From: Deltaproteobacteria bacterium RIFCSPLOWO2_12_FULL_60_19
Lineage (GTDB): Bacteria > Desulfobacterota > Binatia > UBA9968
Direction of reading: 5' to 3'
Assembly: GCA_001798595.1 (NCBI GenBank)
Contig: MGSS01000064.1
Span: 1 to 64,000 of the forward strand
Length of the DNA: 64,000 nt
The position numbers were made by a program, and so were the translations under genes. Of this stretch, positions 5,988 to 14,958 are shown piece after piece; the stretch's first letter is position 1, and each line of letters begins with the position of its first letter. The notes under the pieces were generated by a model. It worked only from the letters and a program-made list of their open reading frames with translations. It did not search any database and was not told the origin of the DNA.

Positions 5988-6443
5988 CTAATGGGTGACA
6001 CCCGCTATCAATCCACGATATGTAAAAAGCAAATAAGCAAAGCCTGACATCTCCCCAACGTGCGCGGCTCTCAATCCGATGGAGATGCGTAATACATGGC
6101 AACTCACGACAAAGACACTCATCTGCACCGCGCGAGGACTGCTGAGCACGTTCGCCGCCATGATCGCGCCGTGCTCCGTAAAGGCGAACGGAAGATATTT
6201 AACGTTTGCCCCTCGTTTCAAGGTCACAGATTGTGATCTTGAACCCGCGATATCCTCCGCTTCAGTGCGCTTCAGCCTGAACATAAAATCCCCGGGGAAC
6301 TTGTCGATGTTTCGCTTGACCGCCTGATTGAGCGCGCGGGTCTCGACGCCGTAAATCCGCGCCAGATCGGAGGCGAGCATAACTCGTTGGCCTCGGACTA
6401 ACATGATCGCACTCTCGATGGGGATCGCTTCTCGACCTGCCAT
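5988..6443 (-). CDS. ORF6N domain protein, C-terminally truncated
   Basis: The start at 6443 has a strong ribosome site (AAGGAGG then CAGTT before ATG). Residues 1-90 match the ORF6N domain: IESAIMLVRGQRVMLASDLA, then VETRALNQAVKRNIDKFP, FMFRL, and LPFAFTEHGAIMAANVL. Such proteins are phage-derived DNA-binding regulators. After SVFVV the family normally continues with a long charged helix; here an unrelated tail runs to the stop (about 150 residues in all), suggesting a rearrangement. It may be non-functional. Confidence 0.7.
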   Translation of the reverse strand: MAGREAIPIESAIMLVRGQRVMLASDLARIYGVETRALNQAVKRNIDKFPGDFMFRLKRTEAEDIAGSRSQSVTLKRGANVKYLPFAFTEHGAIMAANVLSSPRAVQMSVFVVSCHVLRISIGLRAAHVGEMSGFAYLLFTYRGLIAGVTH

Positions 6444-6629
6444 AACTGCCTCCTTGGACTTTGCGGCGGAAAACGGGTTCGGCGGAGTGTAGCGATTTGC
6501 GGGTAAAGTCGCAAGCGGCGACTCATAGATGCAATAAGCGCGCGGCAACGGGCGCTCGCAAAAGCGCGTGCGGCGCGGGGTCGAATTGCATTCGAAAACC
6601 GGGAAGTGTATCGTAATGTCCATCTAACC

Positions 6630-7076
6630 ATGAAACCAACGCTTTTCGAACAGCTCGGCGGCGAGGCGAAGCTGCGCGAGATTATCGAGACCTTCATCGA
6701 TCGCGTTTTCGACGATCGGATGATCGGTTTTTTTTTCCGCAACGCGGACCGGCGGCGGATCGGCGAGATGGAATATCAGTTCACGGCGAAGTTTTTCGGC
6801 GCCGACGTCGAGTATCACGGGCGGCCGCTGGACGAGGCTCATGCCAAGCACCCGATCATGGGCGGGCAGTTCGCCCGCCGGCAGCAAATCCTCAAAGAGA
6901 CGTTGGAGATTTACGGCGTGCCGGAGCATATCCGCGAGGCGTGGCTCCAGCACAATGAGAGTCTGAGGCCGCTCATCACCAAGGATGCCGGTTCGGACTG
7001 CGATCCCGTGGGAGCGCGGGAGCGAGCCGGACTGACGACAAAGACTGCGAGAGAGGGTCGCGCCAGGCGTGTCTAG
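6630..7076 (+). CDS. Truncated haemoglobin-like protein
   Basis: The start MKPTLFEQLGGEAKL is typical of the family. Expected marks are present: IDRVFDDRMIGFFF, the AH-x-x-H segment with the probable proximal histidine (about residue 72), and a helical end. Truncated globins bind O2 or NO. The core ends near residue 116 (LRPLI), after which 30 basic, low-complexity residues follow, an unusual extension. It faces away from the ORF6N gene, so the 186-base gap holds both promoters. Confidence 0.85.
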   Translation: MKPTLFEQLGGEAKLREIIETFIDRVFDDRMIGFFFRNADRRRIGEMEYQFTAKFFGADVEYHGRPLDEAHAKHPIMGGQFARRQQILKETLEIYGVPEHIREAWLQHNESLRPLITKDAGSDCDPVGARERAGLTTKTAREGRARRV

Positions 7077-7099
7077 GGTTGGGGCGAGGGACTGCTGAG

Positions 7100-7963
7100 G
7101 TGAAGCTGCGCGACCTGTACGCCCGTTCCGGGCCGACGTTTTCGATCGAATTTTTTCCCCCCAAGACGGAAAAAGGGGAAGAGGCGCTCTTCAACGAGAT
7201 CGCCGCTCTCAAATCTCTCCATCCGGCCTTCTGCTCGGTCACTTACGGCGCGGGCGGCAGCACGCGCGACAAGACGGTCGATCTGGTGGAGCGTATCCAC
7301 CGCGAGTGTGCTCTCGAAGTCATGTGCCATTTGACGGTCGTCGGGCAATCCAAGGAAGAGGTCCGTTCGGTTCTGGGCCGCCTCCAGCAGATGGGGATCG
7401 AAAACATGATCGCGCTCGGCGGCGATCCGCCGCAGGGCGTGGAGGACTGGACGCCGCATCCGGGCGGCTTCCATCATTCCATCGAGTTGGTCAAAGAGGC
7501 GGCCGCGCGCCGGTGGTTTTCCATCGCGGTCGCCGGATTTCCGGAGGTTCACCCGCGGGCGGAGAGCCGGGAATCGGATCTGCGCTATCTCAAGGAAAAG
7601 GTGGAGGCGGGCGCGGACGTCGTGATCACGCAATTATTTTTCGACAATGAGGACTACTACCGCTACGTCGAGGACGTAAGAAAGCTCGGCGTGAGCGTGC
7701 CGGTTGTTCCGGGCGTGCTGCCGGTTCTGTCGGTCCCGCAGGTACGGCGCTTTACGGCTCTCTGCGCGGCAAAGATTCCGCTAAAGCTCGAACGCCTGCT
7801 GGCGAAAGTTGAGAACGACGAAGAGGGCGCGGTCGCGCTCGGCATCGACTACGCTACCGAGCAATGCGCCGGTCTGCTCAAATTCGGCGCGCCCGGCATC
7901 CACTTTTACTCGCTCAACAAATCCCGCTCCGTCAAGGCCATCTTTGCCAACCTCAACCTTTGA
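7100..7963 (+). CDS. metF: Methylenetetrahydrofolate reductase
   Basis: MetF uses FADH2 to reduce 5,10-methylene-THF to 5-methyl-THF for methionine synthesis. The 287-residue protein shows SIEFFPPKT at the N-terminus, CSVTYGAGGST, MCHLTVVG, IALGGDPP, ITQLFFDN and the C-terminal GIHFYSLNKS, all hallmark blocks. GTG at 7100 starts the conserved VKLRDLY; the ORF track extends it to a TTG that has no better support. It begins 23 bases after the globin stop and is likely co-transcribed. Confidence 0.95.
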   Translation: MKLRDLYARSGPTFSIEFFPPKTEKGEEALFNEIAALKSLHPAFCSVTYGAGGSTRDKTVDLVERIHRECALEVMCHLTVVGQSKEEVRSVLGRLQQMGIENMIALGGDPPQGVEDWTPHPGGFHHSIELVKEAAARRWFSIAVAGFPEVHPRAESRESDLRYLKEKVEAGADVVITQLFFDNEDYYRYVEDVRKLGVSVPVVPGVLPVLSVPQVRRFTALCAAKIPLKLERLLAKVENDEEGAVALGIDYATEQCAGLLKFGAPGIHFYSLNKSRSVKAIFANLNL

Positions 7964-8000
7964 CATGACAGGCCGTTGAAAGAGACGCATCTCTACCGTG

Positions 8001-8138
8001 AGCCCACCTGGAAATCTCTCTCCGGGCCGATGCGATACGTCGATATAACGCCGCTCCTAAGAGATGAGAGCAACTCCGAGCTACGCTTGCACCTTCTCGT
8101 CCCACGCATCGGCCCTTCGAGAGACCCCCAGGTGGGCT
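8001..8138. repeat. Large imperfect inverted repeat (34-nt arms) in metF-lysS spacer
   Basis: The arms at 8001-8034 and 8105-8138 match at 28 of 34 positions as reverse complements. Blocks of 11, 6 and 11 pairs (AGCCCACCTGG, TCTCTC, GGGCCGATGCG) are separated by two symmetric 3x3 internal loops, with a 70-base loop between the arms. The regular symmetry suggests a MITE-like element or a structured RNA rather than a simple terminator. No ORF in the spacer looks real. Confidence 0.7.
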
Positions 8139-8177
8139 GTGGTCAGGCCGCGGCCATCTTTCTCGCGCCCATCGGCC

Positions 8178-8261
8178 TCGCAGTGAAAGACGGCGCCCGG
8201 TCGGAGAGCCCGCGCATCCGATACCGCCGGTGGGAATAAGTAGCTACCCATTGCGCGGGAT
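8178..8261. repeat. Palindromic dispersed repeat, copy 1
   Basis: The 55-base core 8207-8261 is AGCCCGCGCATCC...GATACCGCCGGTGGG...TTGCGCGGGAT with inverted ends. Its reverse complement occurs at 19278-19332 with few changes, and similarity continues about 28 bases beyond (CTTTCACT region). It resembles a REP-type intergenic element. The rest of the 397-base metF-lysS gap holds the inverted repeat at 8001-8138 and nothing else I can name. Confidence 0.65.
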
Positions 8262-8360
8262 CGTAGAGCGGGTGGCGTCTTTCATCGATCTCAATTGAAT
8301 TCACGGGCCGCCGATAGTAAGGTAAGCGGCATTCAGTAATGCTCCATTGAACGAAACCTC

Positions 8361-9842
8361 ATGGACGAAATCACCGAACAGATGGAGGTGAGGCGGCAGA
8401 AGCTCCTCAAGCTCAAGGAGTCGGGACAGGCGCTTTACCCCAACGACTTCAAGCCCGCTCACGTCACCTCCGACCTTATCGCCGGCTACGGCAGTTTCTC
8501 GGACGAGCAGCTTCATGCCGTCGAGAACGAATTCTCCCTCGCCGGGCGCATCATGGGGATCCGCTCTTTCGGCAAGGCCTCGTTTTTCCACCTTCAGGAC
8601 CGCGCGGGACGGCTCCAGATCTACGTGCGGCGTGACCGCGTTGGAGACGACGGCTACGCGCTGTTTCAGCAGCTCGACGCCGGAGATATCGTCGGAGTGT
8701 GGGGGCGGGTGTTCCGCACCAAGACAAAAGAGCTGACCATCGAAGCGCGCGGCCTCCGGCTCCTCTGCAAGTGCCTGCGGCCGCTGCCGGAGAAATGGCA
8801 CGGCCTGGCCGACGTGGAGGCGCGCTACCGGCAACGATACGTCGATCTGATGGTCAATCGCGAAGTGAGGGATCTGTTTCAGAAGCGGTCGCGCATTATC
8901 CGTCTCATGCGGAAATTTTTCGAGGAGAAGGATTTCCTCGAGGTCGAGACGCCGATGATGCAGTCGATCCCCGGCGGAGCGGCGGCGCGGCCGTTCACCA
9001 CCCACCACAATGCGCTGGGCATGGATCTCTACCTGCGCGTCGCGCCCGAGCTGTTTCTCAAGCGGCTGCTGGTCGGCGGGATCGAGCGGGTCTTCGAGCT
9101 CAACCGCAATTTCCGCAACGAAGGAATCTCGGTCAGGCACAATCCGGAATTCACCATGATCGAATTCTACCAGGCGTACGCCACTTACGAAGATCTGATC
9201 GCGCTGACCGAGGAGCTGTTCGCGCGGATCGCCGAAGAGGTCAACGGCTCGCTCACGCTGACCTACGGCGAGCACGCGATCGACTTGAAGCCGCCGTGGC
9301 GGCGGTTGTCGCTTCGGGAGGCGATCGAAGCGCACGGCGGCGCGGCGAGCAAGGATACGGCCACGGCGGAAAGCCTGCTCGCCTTCGCGCGGGCCAAGGG
9401 GCTCAGCGTCGATCCGGCGCTGCCCTACGGCAATCTGCTGGTCGAGGTCTTCGAGCAGGTGGCCGAGGCGCATCTGATCCAGCCTACTTTTATCGTCGGC
9501 TATCCCCTGGAAGTCTCGCCGCTGGCGCGGAAAAACGATAAGAATCCCGCGCTGGTCGACCGGTTCGAGCTTTACATCGCCGGGCGCGAGCTGGCCAACG
9601 CGTTCTCGGAGCTGAACGATCCGCTCGACCAAAGGGAGCGTTTCGAGAGCCAGGCCGCGGCGCGCAAGGCGGGAGACGACACCGCTCACGAGGTGGACGA
9701 CGACTATGTGCGGGCGCTCGAGTACGGCATGCCGCCGGCCGCCGGCGAGGGGATCGGCATCGACCGGATGATCATGCTCTTTACCGGCGCGGCTTCGATC
9801 CGTGACGTGATTCTTTTCCCTCTGCTCAGGCCCGAGCGGTGA
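8361..9842 (+). CDS. lysS: Lysyl-tRNA synthetase, class II
   Basis: LysS charges tRNA-Lys. At 493 residues it has the usual length: an N-terminal OB-fold anticodon-binding domain (about residues 55-150, with GRIMGIRSFGKASFFHLQD) and a class II catalytic domain with motif 2 FRNEGISVRHNPEFTMIEFYQAY and motif 3 GIGIDRMIMLFTG. It is the first gene of a same-strand run into lolC. The long antisense ORF (8301-9944) is a GC-rich shadow. Confidence 0.97.
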   Translation: MDEITEQMEVRRQKLLKLKESGQALYPNDFKPAHVTSDLIAGYGSFSDEQLHAVENEFSLAGRIMGIRSFGKASFFHLQDRAGRLQIYVRRDRVGDDGYALFQQLDAGDIVGVWGRVFRTKTKELTIEARGLRLLCKCLRPLPEKWHGLADVEARYRQRYVDLMVNREVRDLFQKRSRIIRLMRKFFEEKDFLEVETPMMQSIPGGAAARPFTTHHNALGMDLYLRVAPELFLKRLLVGGIERVFELNRNFRNEGISVRHNPEFTMIEFYQAYATYEDLIALTEELFARIAEEVNGSLTLTYGEHAIDLKPPWRRLSLREAIEAHGGAASKDTATAESLLAFARAKGLSVDPALPYGNLLVEVFEQVAEAHLIQPTFIVGYPLEVSPLARKNDKNPALVDRFELYIAGRELANAFSELNDPLDQRERFESQAAARKAGDDTAHEVDDDYVRALEYGMPPAAGEGIGIDRMIMLFTGAASIRDVILFPLLRPER

Positions 9843-9864
9843 AATGCGGAGAGCCGGAGAAGTC

Positions 9865-9902
9865 GGTTCAAGTCGTTCAAAAAGTTCAAGCCGTTCAAGT
9901 TC
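9865..9902. repeat. GTTCAA tandem spacer repeat
   Basis: GTTCAA recurs five times at 9-10 base spacing (ggttcaagtcgttcaaaaagttcaagccgttcaagtt) just before lolC. A sister tract lies before lpxI at 17356-17384. It is confined to spacers. Confidence 0.6.
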
Positions 9903-9924
9903 GGAAAACCACGAGTAACGAAGA

Positions 9925-11190
9925 ATGAAATTCGAGTTTTTCATCGGCCTGCGCTATCTGAGAGGCCGGCGGCGCGAGACCTTCATCTCGCTCATCACGG
10001 TCATCTCGATCGTCGGGGTGCTGATCGGCGTGATGACGCTCAACGTGGTGATGGCGGTGATGACCGGATTCGAAGAGACGCTGCGCGACCGCCTGCTCGG
10101 CATCAACGCCCACGTTGCCGTGGTCAAGCCGGGCGACCGGCTGGCGGACTACCCGGCTCTCGTCGATCGGCTCGCTGAGGAGCCCGGCGTCGTCGCCGTC
10201 TCGCCTTCGGTCTTCGGCCAGGTGATGTTGACTGTGGGAAACCGCATCGCCGGCGTGGTGGTGCGCGGCGTCGATCCGGACCGCGTGAGCGGTGTGGTGG
10301 ATATCGAGCGCTACATCAAGGACGGCAAGCTCCAGGACCTCAAGCGGCTTCATCCGGTCCGGCTCGACGAAGGCTCCGTCAAGCTTCCCGGATTGATCAT
10401 CGGCAAGCGGCTTTCGGGGCAGTTGGGCGCGCTGGTGGGGCAGCCGATCCAGGTCGTATCGCCGCTAGGGACGGCCACGGTGATGGGCGTCATCCCCAAG
10501 ATCAAACGCTTCGTCGTGACCGGTCTGTTCGATTCCGGCATGCACGAGTACGACGCGACGATGGTCTTTATGAGCCTCAGGGACGCCCAGGAGTTCTTCG
10601 GTCTCGGCGACACCGTCACGAGCATCGAAATCCGCGTGCGCAACGTGTATGAGGCGCAGGCGGTGGCCGACCGGATCAAGCAGAAACTCGGCATGCCCTA
10701 TTTTGCCGAGGATTGGTCGCGCCTGTGGCCCAATCTCTTCGCGGCGCTACGGTTGGAGAAGACCGTCTATTTTCTGGTGTTGCTTTTAATGATCCTGATC
10801 GGCGCCTTCAACATCATCTCCACCTTGATAATGGTTGTGATGGAAAAACGGCGGGACATCGCCATCCTCCAGTCGATGGGCGCGACGCGCCGGAGCATCC
10901 GAAACATTTTTTTGTTCAAAGGCTGCGTGATCGGCACGGTCGGGACTCTGCTGGGGACGCTGTTCGGCTTTGTGATTTGTCTTTTGGTCTCGAAGTATCA
11001 GTTTATCGAGTTGCCGAAAGACGTATTCCTGATCTCGACGGTGCCGATCCGTTTTTCGCTCGGTTTTTTCCCTGGGGATATCTTCTTTTTTACGGCCCTG
11101 GCCTCGGTCCTCATCTGTCTCCTCGCGAGCATCTATCCGGCGCGACAGGCGGCCAAGCTCGACCCGGTGGAGATCATTCGCTATGAGTAA
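9925..11190 (+). CDS. lolC: Lipoprotein-releasing system permease, LolC/LolE family
   Basis: This inner-membrane subunit extracts outer-membrane lipoproteins and passes them to LolA using LolD ATPase energy. The 421-residue protein has the family start FIGLRYLRGRRRETFISLITVISIVGV, one N-terminal membrane segment (about residues 22-47), a periplasmic domain (about 50-270), then three C-terminal segments with the conserved MEKRRDIAILQSMGA coupling helix. A single LolC/E here suggests a homodimeric LolF-like arrangement. lolD overlaps by 8 bases. Confidence 0.93.
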   Translation: MKFEFFIGLRYLRGRRRETFISLITVISIVGVLIGVMTLNVVMAVMTGFEETLRDRLLGINAHVAVVKPGDRLADYPALVDRLAEEPGVVAVSPSVFGQVMLTVGNRIAGVVVRGVDPDRVSGVVDIERYIKDGKLQDLKRLHPVRLDEGSVKLPGLIIGKRLSGQLGALVGQPIQVVSPLGTATVMGVIPKIKRFVVTGLFDSGMHEYDATMVFMSLRDAQEFFGLGDTVTSIEIRVRNVYEAQAVADRIKQKLGMPYFAEDWSRLWPNLFAALRLEKTVYFLVLLLMILIGAFNIISTLIMVVMEKRRDIAILQSMGATRRSIRNIFLFKGCVIGTVGTLLGTLFGFVICLLVSKYQFIELPKDVFLISTVPIRFSLGFFPGDIFFFTALASVLICLLASIYPARQAAKLDPVEIIRYE

Positions 11191-11860
11191 CCTCATCCGG
11201 GCCCAAAAGCTCTGCAAGTCGTTTTCGGAGGGCGGGAAAGAGATCCGCGTGCTCCAGGATTTGGAGCTGGAGCTGGAAGAGGGCTGCTCGCTCTCCATCG
11301 TCGGGGAGTCGGGGGTGGGCAAGAGCACCCTGCTCCACATTCTCGGCACGCTCGATCGGCCGAGCGGCGGAGAAGTAATCTATCGCGGGAAGGACCTCTC
11401 CCAACTGGACGATCGCGCCGTGGCGGAATTTCGCAACCGCGAGATCGGCTTCGTGTTTCAGTTCCACTATCTGCTGCCCGATTTCACGGCGTTGGAGAAC
11501 GTCATGCTGCCGGCCCTCGTCCAGGGTTGGGGAAGGGAGCGGGCGCGGGAGGCGGCGCTCGAGCTGCTCGACGTGGTGGGGCTCGCCGAGCGGGTCTCGC
11601 ATCGGCCGGGAAAACTGTCGGGGGGCGAGCAGCAGCGGGTGGCGGTGGCGCGGGCGGCTATTTTGGCGCCGCGACTGATCCTCGCCGACGAGCCGACCGG
11701 AGACCTCGACGTCAAGACCGGCGAGGGGATTCAGGAGCTGCTTTTTCGGCTGAATCAGGAGTCGGGCATCGCCCTGGTGGTGGCCACCCATAATCGCCGG
11801 TTTTCCGAGAAGTTCGGCGTGCGGATGGAGCTCCGGGAGGGGCGCCTCTTTGGGCTGTGA
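11183..11860 (+). CDS. lolD: Lipoprotein-releasing system ATP-binding protein
   Basis: The ABC ATPase (225 residues) powers lipoprotein release with the neighbouring permease. It shows Walker [10 protein letters not shown] (about residues 40-48), the signature [14 protein letters not shown], Walker B LILADEP followed by TGDLD, and a switch histidine in VVATHN. Length and the family-typical [18 protein letters not shown] are as expected. It overlaps lolC by 8 bases, so it is translationally coupled. Confidence 0.95.
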   Translation: MSNLIRAQKLCKSFSEGGKEIRVLQDLELELEEGCSLSIVGESGVGKSTLLHILGTLDRPSGGEVIYRGKDLSQLDDRAVAEFRNREIGFVFQFHYLLPDFTALENVMLPALVQGWGRERAREAALELLDVVGLAERVSHRPGKLSGGEQQRVAVARAAILAPRLILADEPTGDLDVKTGEGIQELLFRLNQESGIALVVATHNRRFSEKFGVRMELREGRLFGL

Positions 11861-11950
11861 GCCCGCCCCCAGATTTGGCTTTACAAAAGTTGCCGGATTT
11901 GTTAGAAAAAGGCCGTTTACCAAGCCTTCCTTGGGAAGGAGAGGTGTCGC

Positions 11951-14386
11951 ATGGAAAATCAGACAAGCTCTTTTAAAGCAGGCCGTTTACTCCTTCTCGT
12001 TTTTTCCTTAGTTCTTTTGTCGCATTCATCCATCAACGCTCAGCAAAATATCCGGCTGAGAGAGGTCAAGATCGAGGGTAATGCCAGGGTGGAAGAGGAG
12101 GGCATTCGTCTCCATCTGCAAGCGCGCGCCGGCGACCTGTTCGATCAGGACGTGGTGGAGAAGGACATAAAGTCCATCTTCCGCATGGGTTTTTTCGACG
12201 ACGTTAAAGCCGACCTCTCCCCCGCCGCGGTGTTGACCTACGCGGTGAAAGAAAAGCCTTACGTCCGGGAGGTGAAAGTCCAGGGCGCCTCGCGTCTGGG
12301 AAGAGAGAAGATCGAGACGGCCTTTGGGGTTGCCGCGCGCACCATCCTCGATCGAGACAAGATCGCCGAAGGCGTGGAGCGTGTCAAGAAGCTCTATAGC
12401 GAGCAAGGCTACGTCAACGCCCAGGTCGATTACACGGTCTCCGTGGGGGACAGCAACCAGGCGGTCGTGTTATTGGACATCGAAGAGGGCGGCCGGCTGC
12501 TGGTCAAAAAAGTCTCTTTCCAGGGGAATCGGGCCTTTTCGGAAAGCGAGCTGAAGGGGCTCATGGCCACCAAGCCGGAATGGTTCCTCTCGTTCATCAC
12601 CAATCGCGGTATCCTTGACCACGACGTGCTCACCAACGACATGGCGATCGTCTCCTCCCACTACTACGACCACGGATATATCAACCACAAGATAGCCGAC
12701 CCGGTGATCGTCCGGGCGAGGGACGGGATCGAGGTCGTGGTCCGCGTCGAAGAGGGGGAGCAATTCAAAGTGGGCAAGGTCGAGCTTGGCGGGGAGATGG
12801 TCGACGATCCCCGGGTCCTGCTCAAGAAGGTGCAACTGACCTCGGGACAGGTTTTCCGCGGCAGCCGGCTGCGCGACGATCTCTCGATGCTGCAGGATAT
12901 CTACGCCGACAAAGGCTTTGCGTTTGCCCAGGTCGAGCCCCTCACTAAAATCAATCCGAAAGAAAAAAACGTCGATATCTCCCTGGTGGTCACGAAAGGC
13001 CCCCCGGTCTATTTCAATCGAGTCCTGATCTCCGGAAACAACAAGACCCGGGACAAGGTCATCCGCCGCGAGGTCGGCGCCACTGAGCAGGAGATGTTTT
13101 CCGCCAATAAAATCAGGGGGAGCCGCAACGCGCTCCAACGCACCGGCTACTTCGAAGACGTTCAGCTTTCGACAAAAAAAACCGACGAGCCCGACACGGT
13201 CGACCTGCTGGTCGACGTGAAGGAGGGGCCGACCGGAACGTTCAGCGTAGGCGGCGGCTACAGCAGCGGAGACTCGTTTATCTTTACCGCGTCTATCGCC
13301 GAGAAGAACCTTTTCGGCCGGGGGCAGCAAGCCAACGGCTCATTTGACATGGGGTCGAAGCGGCAGGATTTTAAGCTGAACTTTACCGAGCCTTATTTCC
13401 TCGACACCTCCCTGAGCCTCGGCTTCGACGGTTATAACACCGAGCGGGAGAATATCGATTACACTTCGACAAAGCTCGGATTCGGGGTCAGCGCCGGCTA
13501 TCCGATCAGAAAGCTCGGGCTGCCATTCCTTAGGCTCGGACCCGGAGATCCCGGGTATAACGGCGTTGACGTGGTGTACCACCCCTTGATTGAGTATCTG
13601 CGCGGCGGTCTTTCTTACAATATGACGCGCGAGAAGATCAACAATATCGACGGCAAGGCCGCGGACGAGATCCAGGACGCCCAAGGGACCTTCTGGACAA
13701 GCAGCATCACGCCGAGCCTCGTCTATGACAGCCGCGATCATTTCTTTAATCCGACGGAAGGAACGAGGACCGATCTCGCGGTCAAGTTTGCCGGGCTCGG
13801 CGGCGATAGCCACTTTCTGAAGAACGATCTGAAGGCAAAATGGTTTTACACTCCGTTCAACGATCGGAACTGGGGAGGGGCCTATACCTTCGCTATAGGC
13901 GGAACCGTCGGATATGGGCTTGGATTGAAAGGCGATAGCGATCTGCCCCTCTTTGAACAGTATTTTACGGGCGGCATCAACTCGGTGCGTGGCTTTACTG
14001 AGCGGTCTATTGGGCCGTACGGAACAGTAAGGAGGTGTCCGTCCGGTTCCGCCGTAGTCGTTGGTGTCTGTCGTGTTATTGCTACGAATGCTGTCGTTCC
14101 CTTTAACATAGTACAAACGACGGATATAGTCGGCGGTAGCAAGCTGGCGGTCGGGAATTTCGAGTTCATGTTCCCGGTCTACGAATCGTTCGGCTTGCGC
14201 GGAGTCGCGTTCTTCGACATAGGGTCGGCGTTCAACTCCTTCAGCTTCGGCGATCTCCGGCAGTCCGCGGGCGTCGGCGCGCGATGGATGTCGCCATTCG
14301 GTCCGTTGCGGGTGGAGCTCGGATTCCCGCTCAAGAAGCTGAAGGGCGACGATACGTCGGTGCTGGGCTTCTCGTTCGGCCAGTAG
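11951..14386 (+). CDS. bamA: Outer membrane protein assembly factor BamA
   Basis: BamA inserts beta-barrel proteins into the outer membrane. The 811-residue precursor has a signal peptide (hydrophobic LLLLVFSLVLLSHSS, cleavage near INA-QQ), five POTRA repeats (about residues 35-420) and a C-terminal Omp85 barrel. The conserved L6 motif VRGF is present in GGINSVRGF. An insertion with two cysteines (RRCPSG...GVCRV) follows it in an extracellular loop, perhaps lineage specific. The C-terminus ends in FSFGQ. A ribosome site GGAAGGAGAGG precedes the ATG, partly within a small hairpin (CCTTCC-TTG-GGAAGG). Confidence 0.96.
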   Translation: MENQTSSFKAGRLLLLVFSLVLLSHSSINAQQNIRLREVKIEGNARVEEEGIRLHLQARAGDLFDQDVVEKDIKSIFRMGFFDDVKADLSPAAVLTYAVKEKPYVREVKVQGASRLGREKIETAFGVAARTILDRDKIAEGVERVKKLYSEQGYVNAQVDYTVSVGDSNQAVVLLDIEEGGRLLVKKVSFQGNRAFSESELKGLMATKPEWFLSFITNRGILDHDVLTNDMAIVSSHYYDHGYINHKIADPVIVRARDGIEVVVRVEEGEQFKVGKVELGGEMVDDPRVLLKKVQLTSGQVFRGSRLRDDLSMLQDIYADKGFAFAQVEPLTKINPKEKNVDISLVVTKGPPVYFNRVLISGNNKTRDKVIRREVGATEQEMFSANKIRGSRNALQRTGYFEDVQLSTKKTDEPDTVDLLVDVKEGPTGTFSVGGGYSSGDSFIFTASIAEKNLFGRGQQANGSFDMGSKRQDFKLNFTEPYFLDTSLSLGFDGYNTERENIDYTSTKLGFGVSAGYPIRKLGLPFLRLGPGDPGYNGVDVVYHPLIEYLRGGLSYNMTREKINNIDGKAADEIQDAQGTFWTSSITPSLVYDSRDHFFNPTEGTRTDLAVKFAGLGGDSHFLKNDLKAKWFYTPFNDRNWGGAYTFAIGGTVGYGLGLKGDSDLPLFEQYFTGGINSVRGFTERSIGPYGTVRRCPSGSAVVVGVCRVIATNAVVPFNIVQTTDIVGGSKLAVGNFEFMFPVYESFGLRGVAFFDIGSAFNSFSFGDLRQSAGVGARWMSPFGPLRVELGFPLKKLKGDDTSVLGFSFGQ

Positions 14387-14424
14387 CCGGCAGTTCCGGT
14401 AAAATGCATCCGTTGGAGGTGTTC

Positions 14425-14958
14425 GTGAAGAGGATTATTGCGGTTTTTTTCCTGGCGCTATTTGCCGTGCCGGCCTGGGCGCAGGACAAGGTGAAAATCG
14501 GTTTGATCGATATCCAGAGGGCGATCAGCGACTCCCAGGCGGGCAAGAAAGCCCGCGAGAAGTTCCAGGCGCAGGTTAAGAAGACCGAAGCGGACCTGAT
14601 GCGCGAGAAAGGGGACGTCGAGAAGCTGAAGACGGAGGTCGAGAAGAAGGGCCCGCTGATGAAGGAGGACGACCGCAAGAACCTCGAAAAGGAGCTGCAA
14701 CGGCGGGTGTTGAACTATCAACGCAACCTGCGCGATTCCCAGGAGGAGCTGCAGCAAAAAGAGCGCGACATGACGAACGAGATCTTGAAGGATCTGGAGA
14801 AGGTGGTCGCCGATTTAGGGAAGAACGAGAAATACGGCTTGATTCTGGAGCGCTCCACGATTCTTTACAGCGACTCCGCGATGGACGTGACCACGAAGGT
14901 GGTCGACCTTTACAACAGCCGCGGTGCTCCGGCTAAAGCACCCGCCAAGGGCAAGTGA
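14425..14958 (+). CDS. skp: Periplasmic chaperone Skp/OmpH family
   Basis: Skp escorts unfolded outer-membrane proteins across the periplasm to BamA. I choose GTG at 14425, preceded by GGAGGT at 4-base spacing; the upstream ATG at 14404 is possible. The protein starts with a signal peptide ([21 protein letters not shown]), then [11 protein letters not shown] and a long charged coiled coil (about residues 40-115) typical of Skp tentacles, ending in a Pro/Ala-Lys tail. It lies between bamA and lpxD, the classical position. Confidence 0.92.
   Translation: MKRIIAVFFLALFAVPAWAQDKVKIGLIDIQRAISDSQAGKKAREKFQAQVKKTEADLMREKGDVEKLKTEVEKKGPLMKEDDRKNLEKELQRRVLNYQRNLRDSQEELQQKERDMTNEILKDLEKVVADLGKNEKYGLILERSTILYSDSAMDVTTKVVDLYNSRGAPAKAPAKGK

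Noticed and set aside
7976-8239. 87-residue ORF in the metF-lysS gap
   Set aside because: It is carried by the long inverted repeat and palindromic element, has no ribosome site and no recognisable motif.
8301-9944. 547-residue antisense ORF over lysS
   Set aside because: It is the reverse shadow of a well-supported lysS in GC-rich DNA and has low-complexity, Arg/Asp/His-rich composition.
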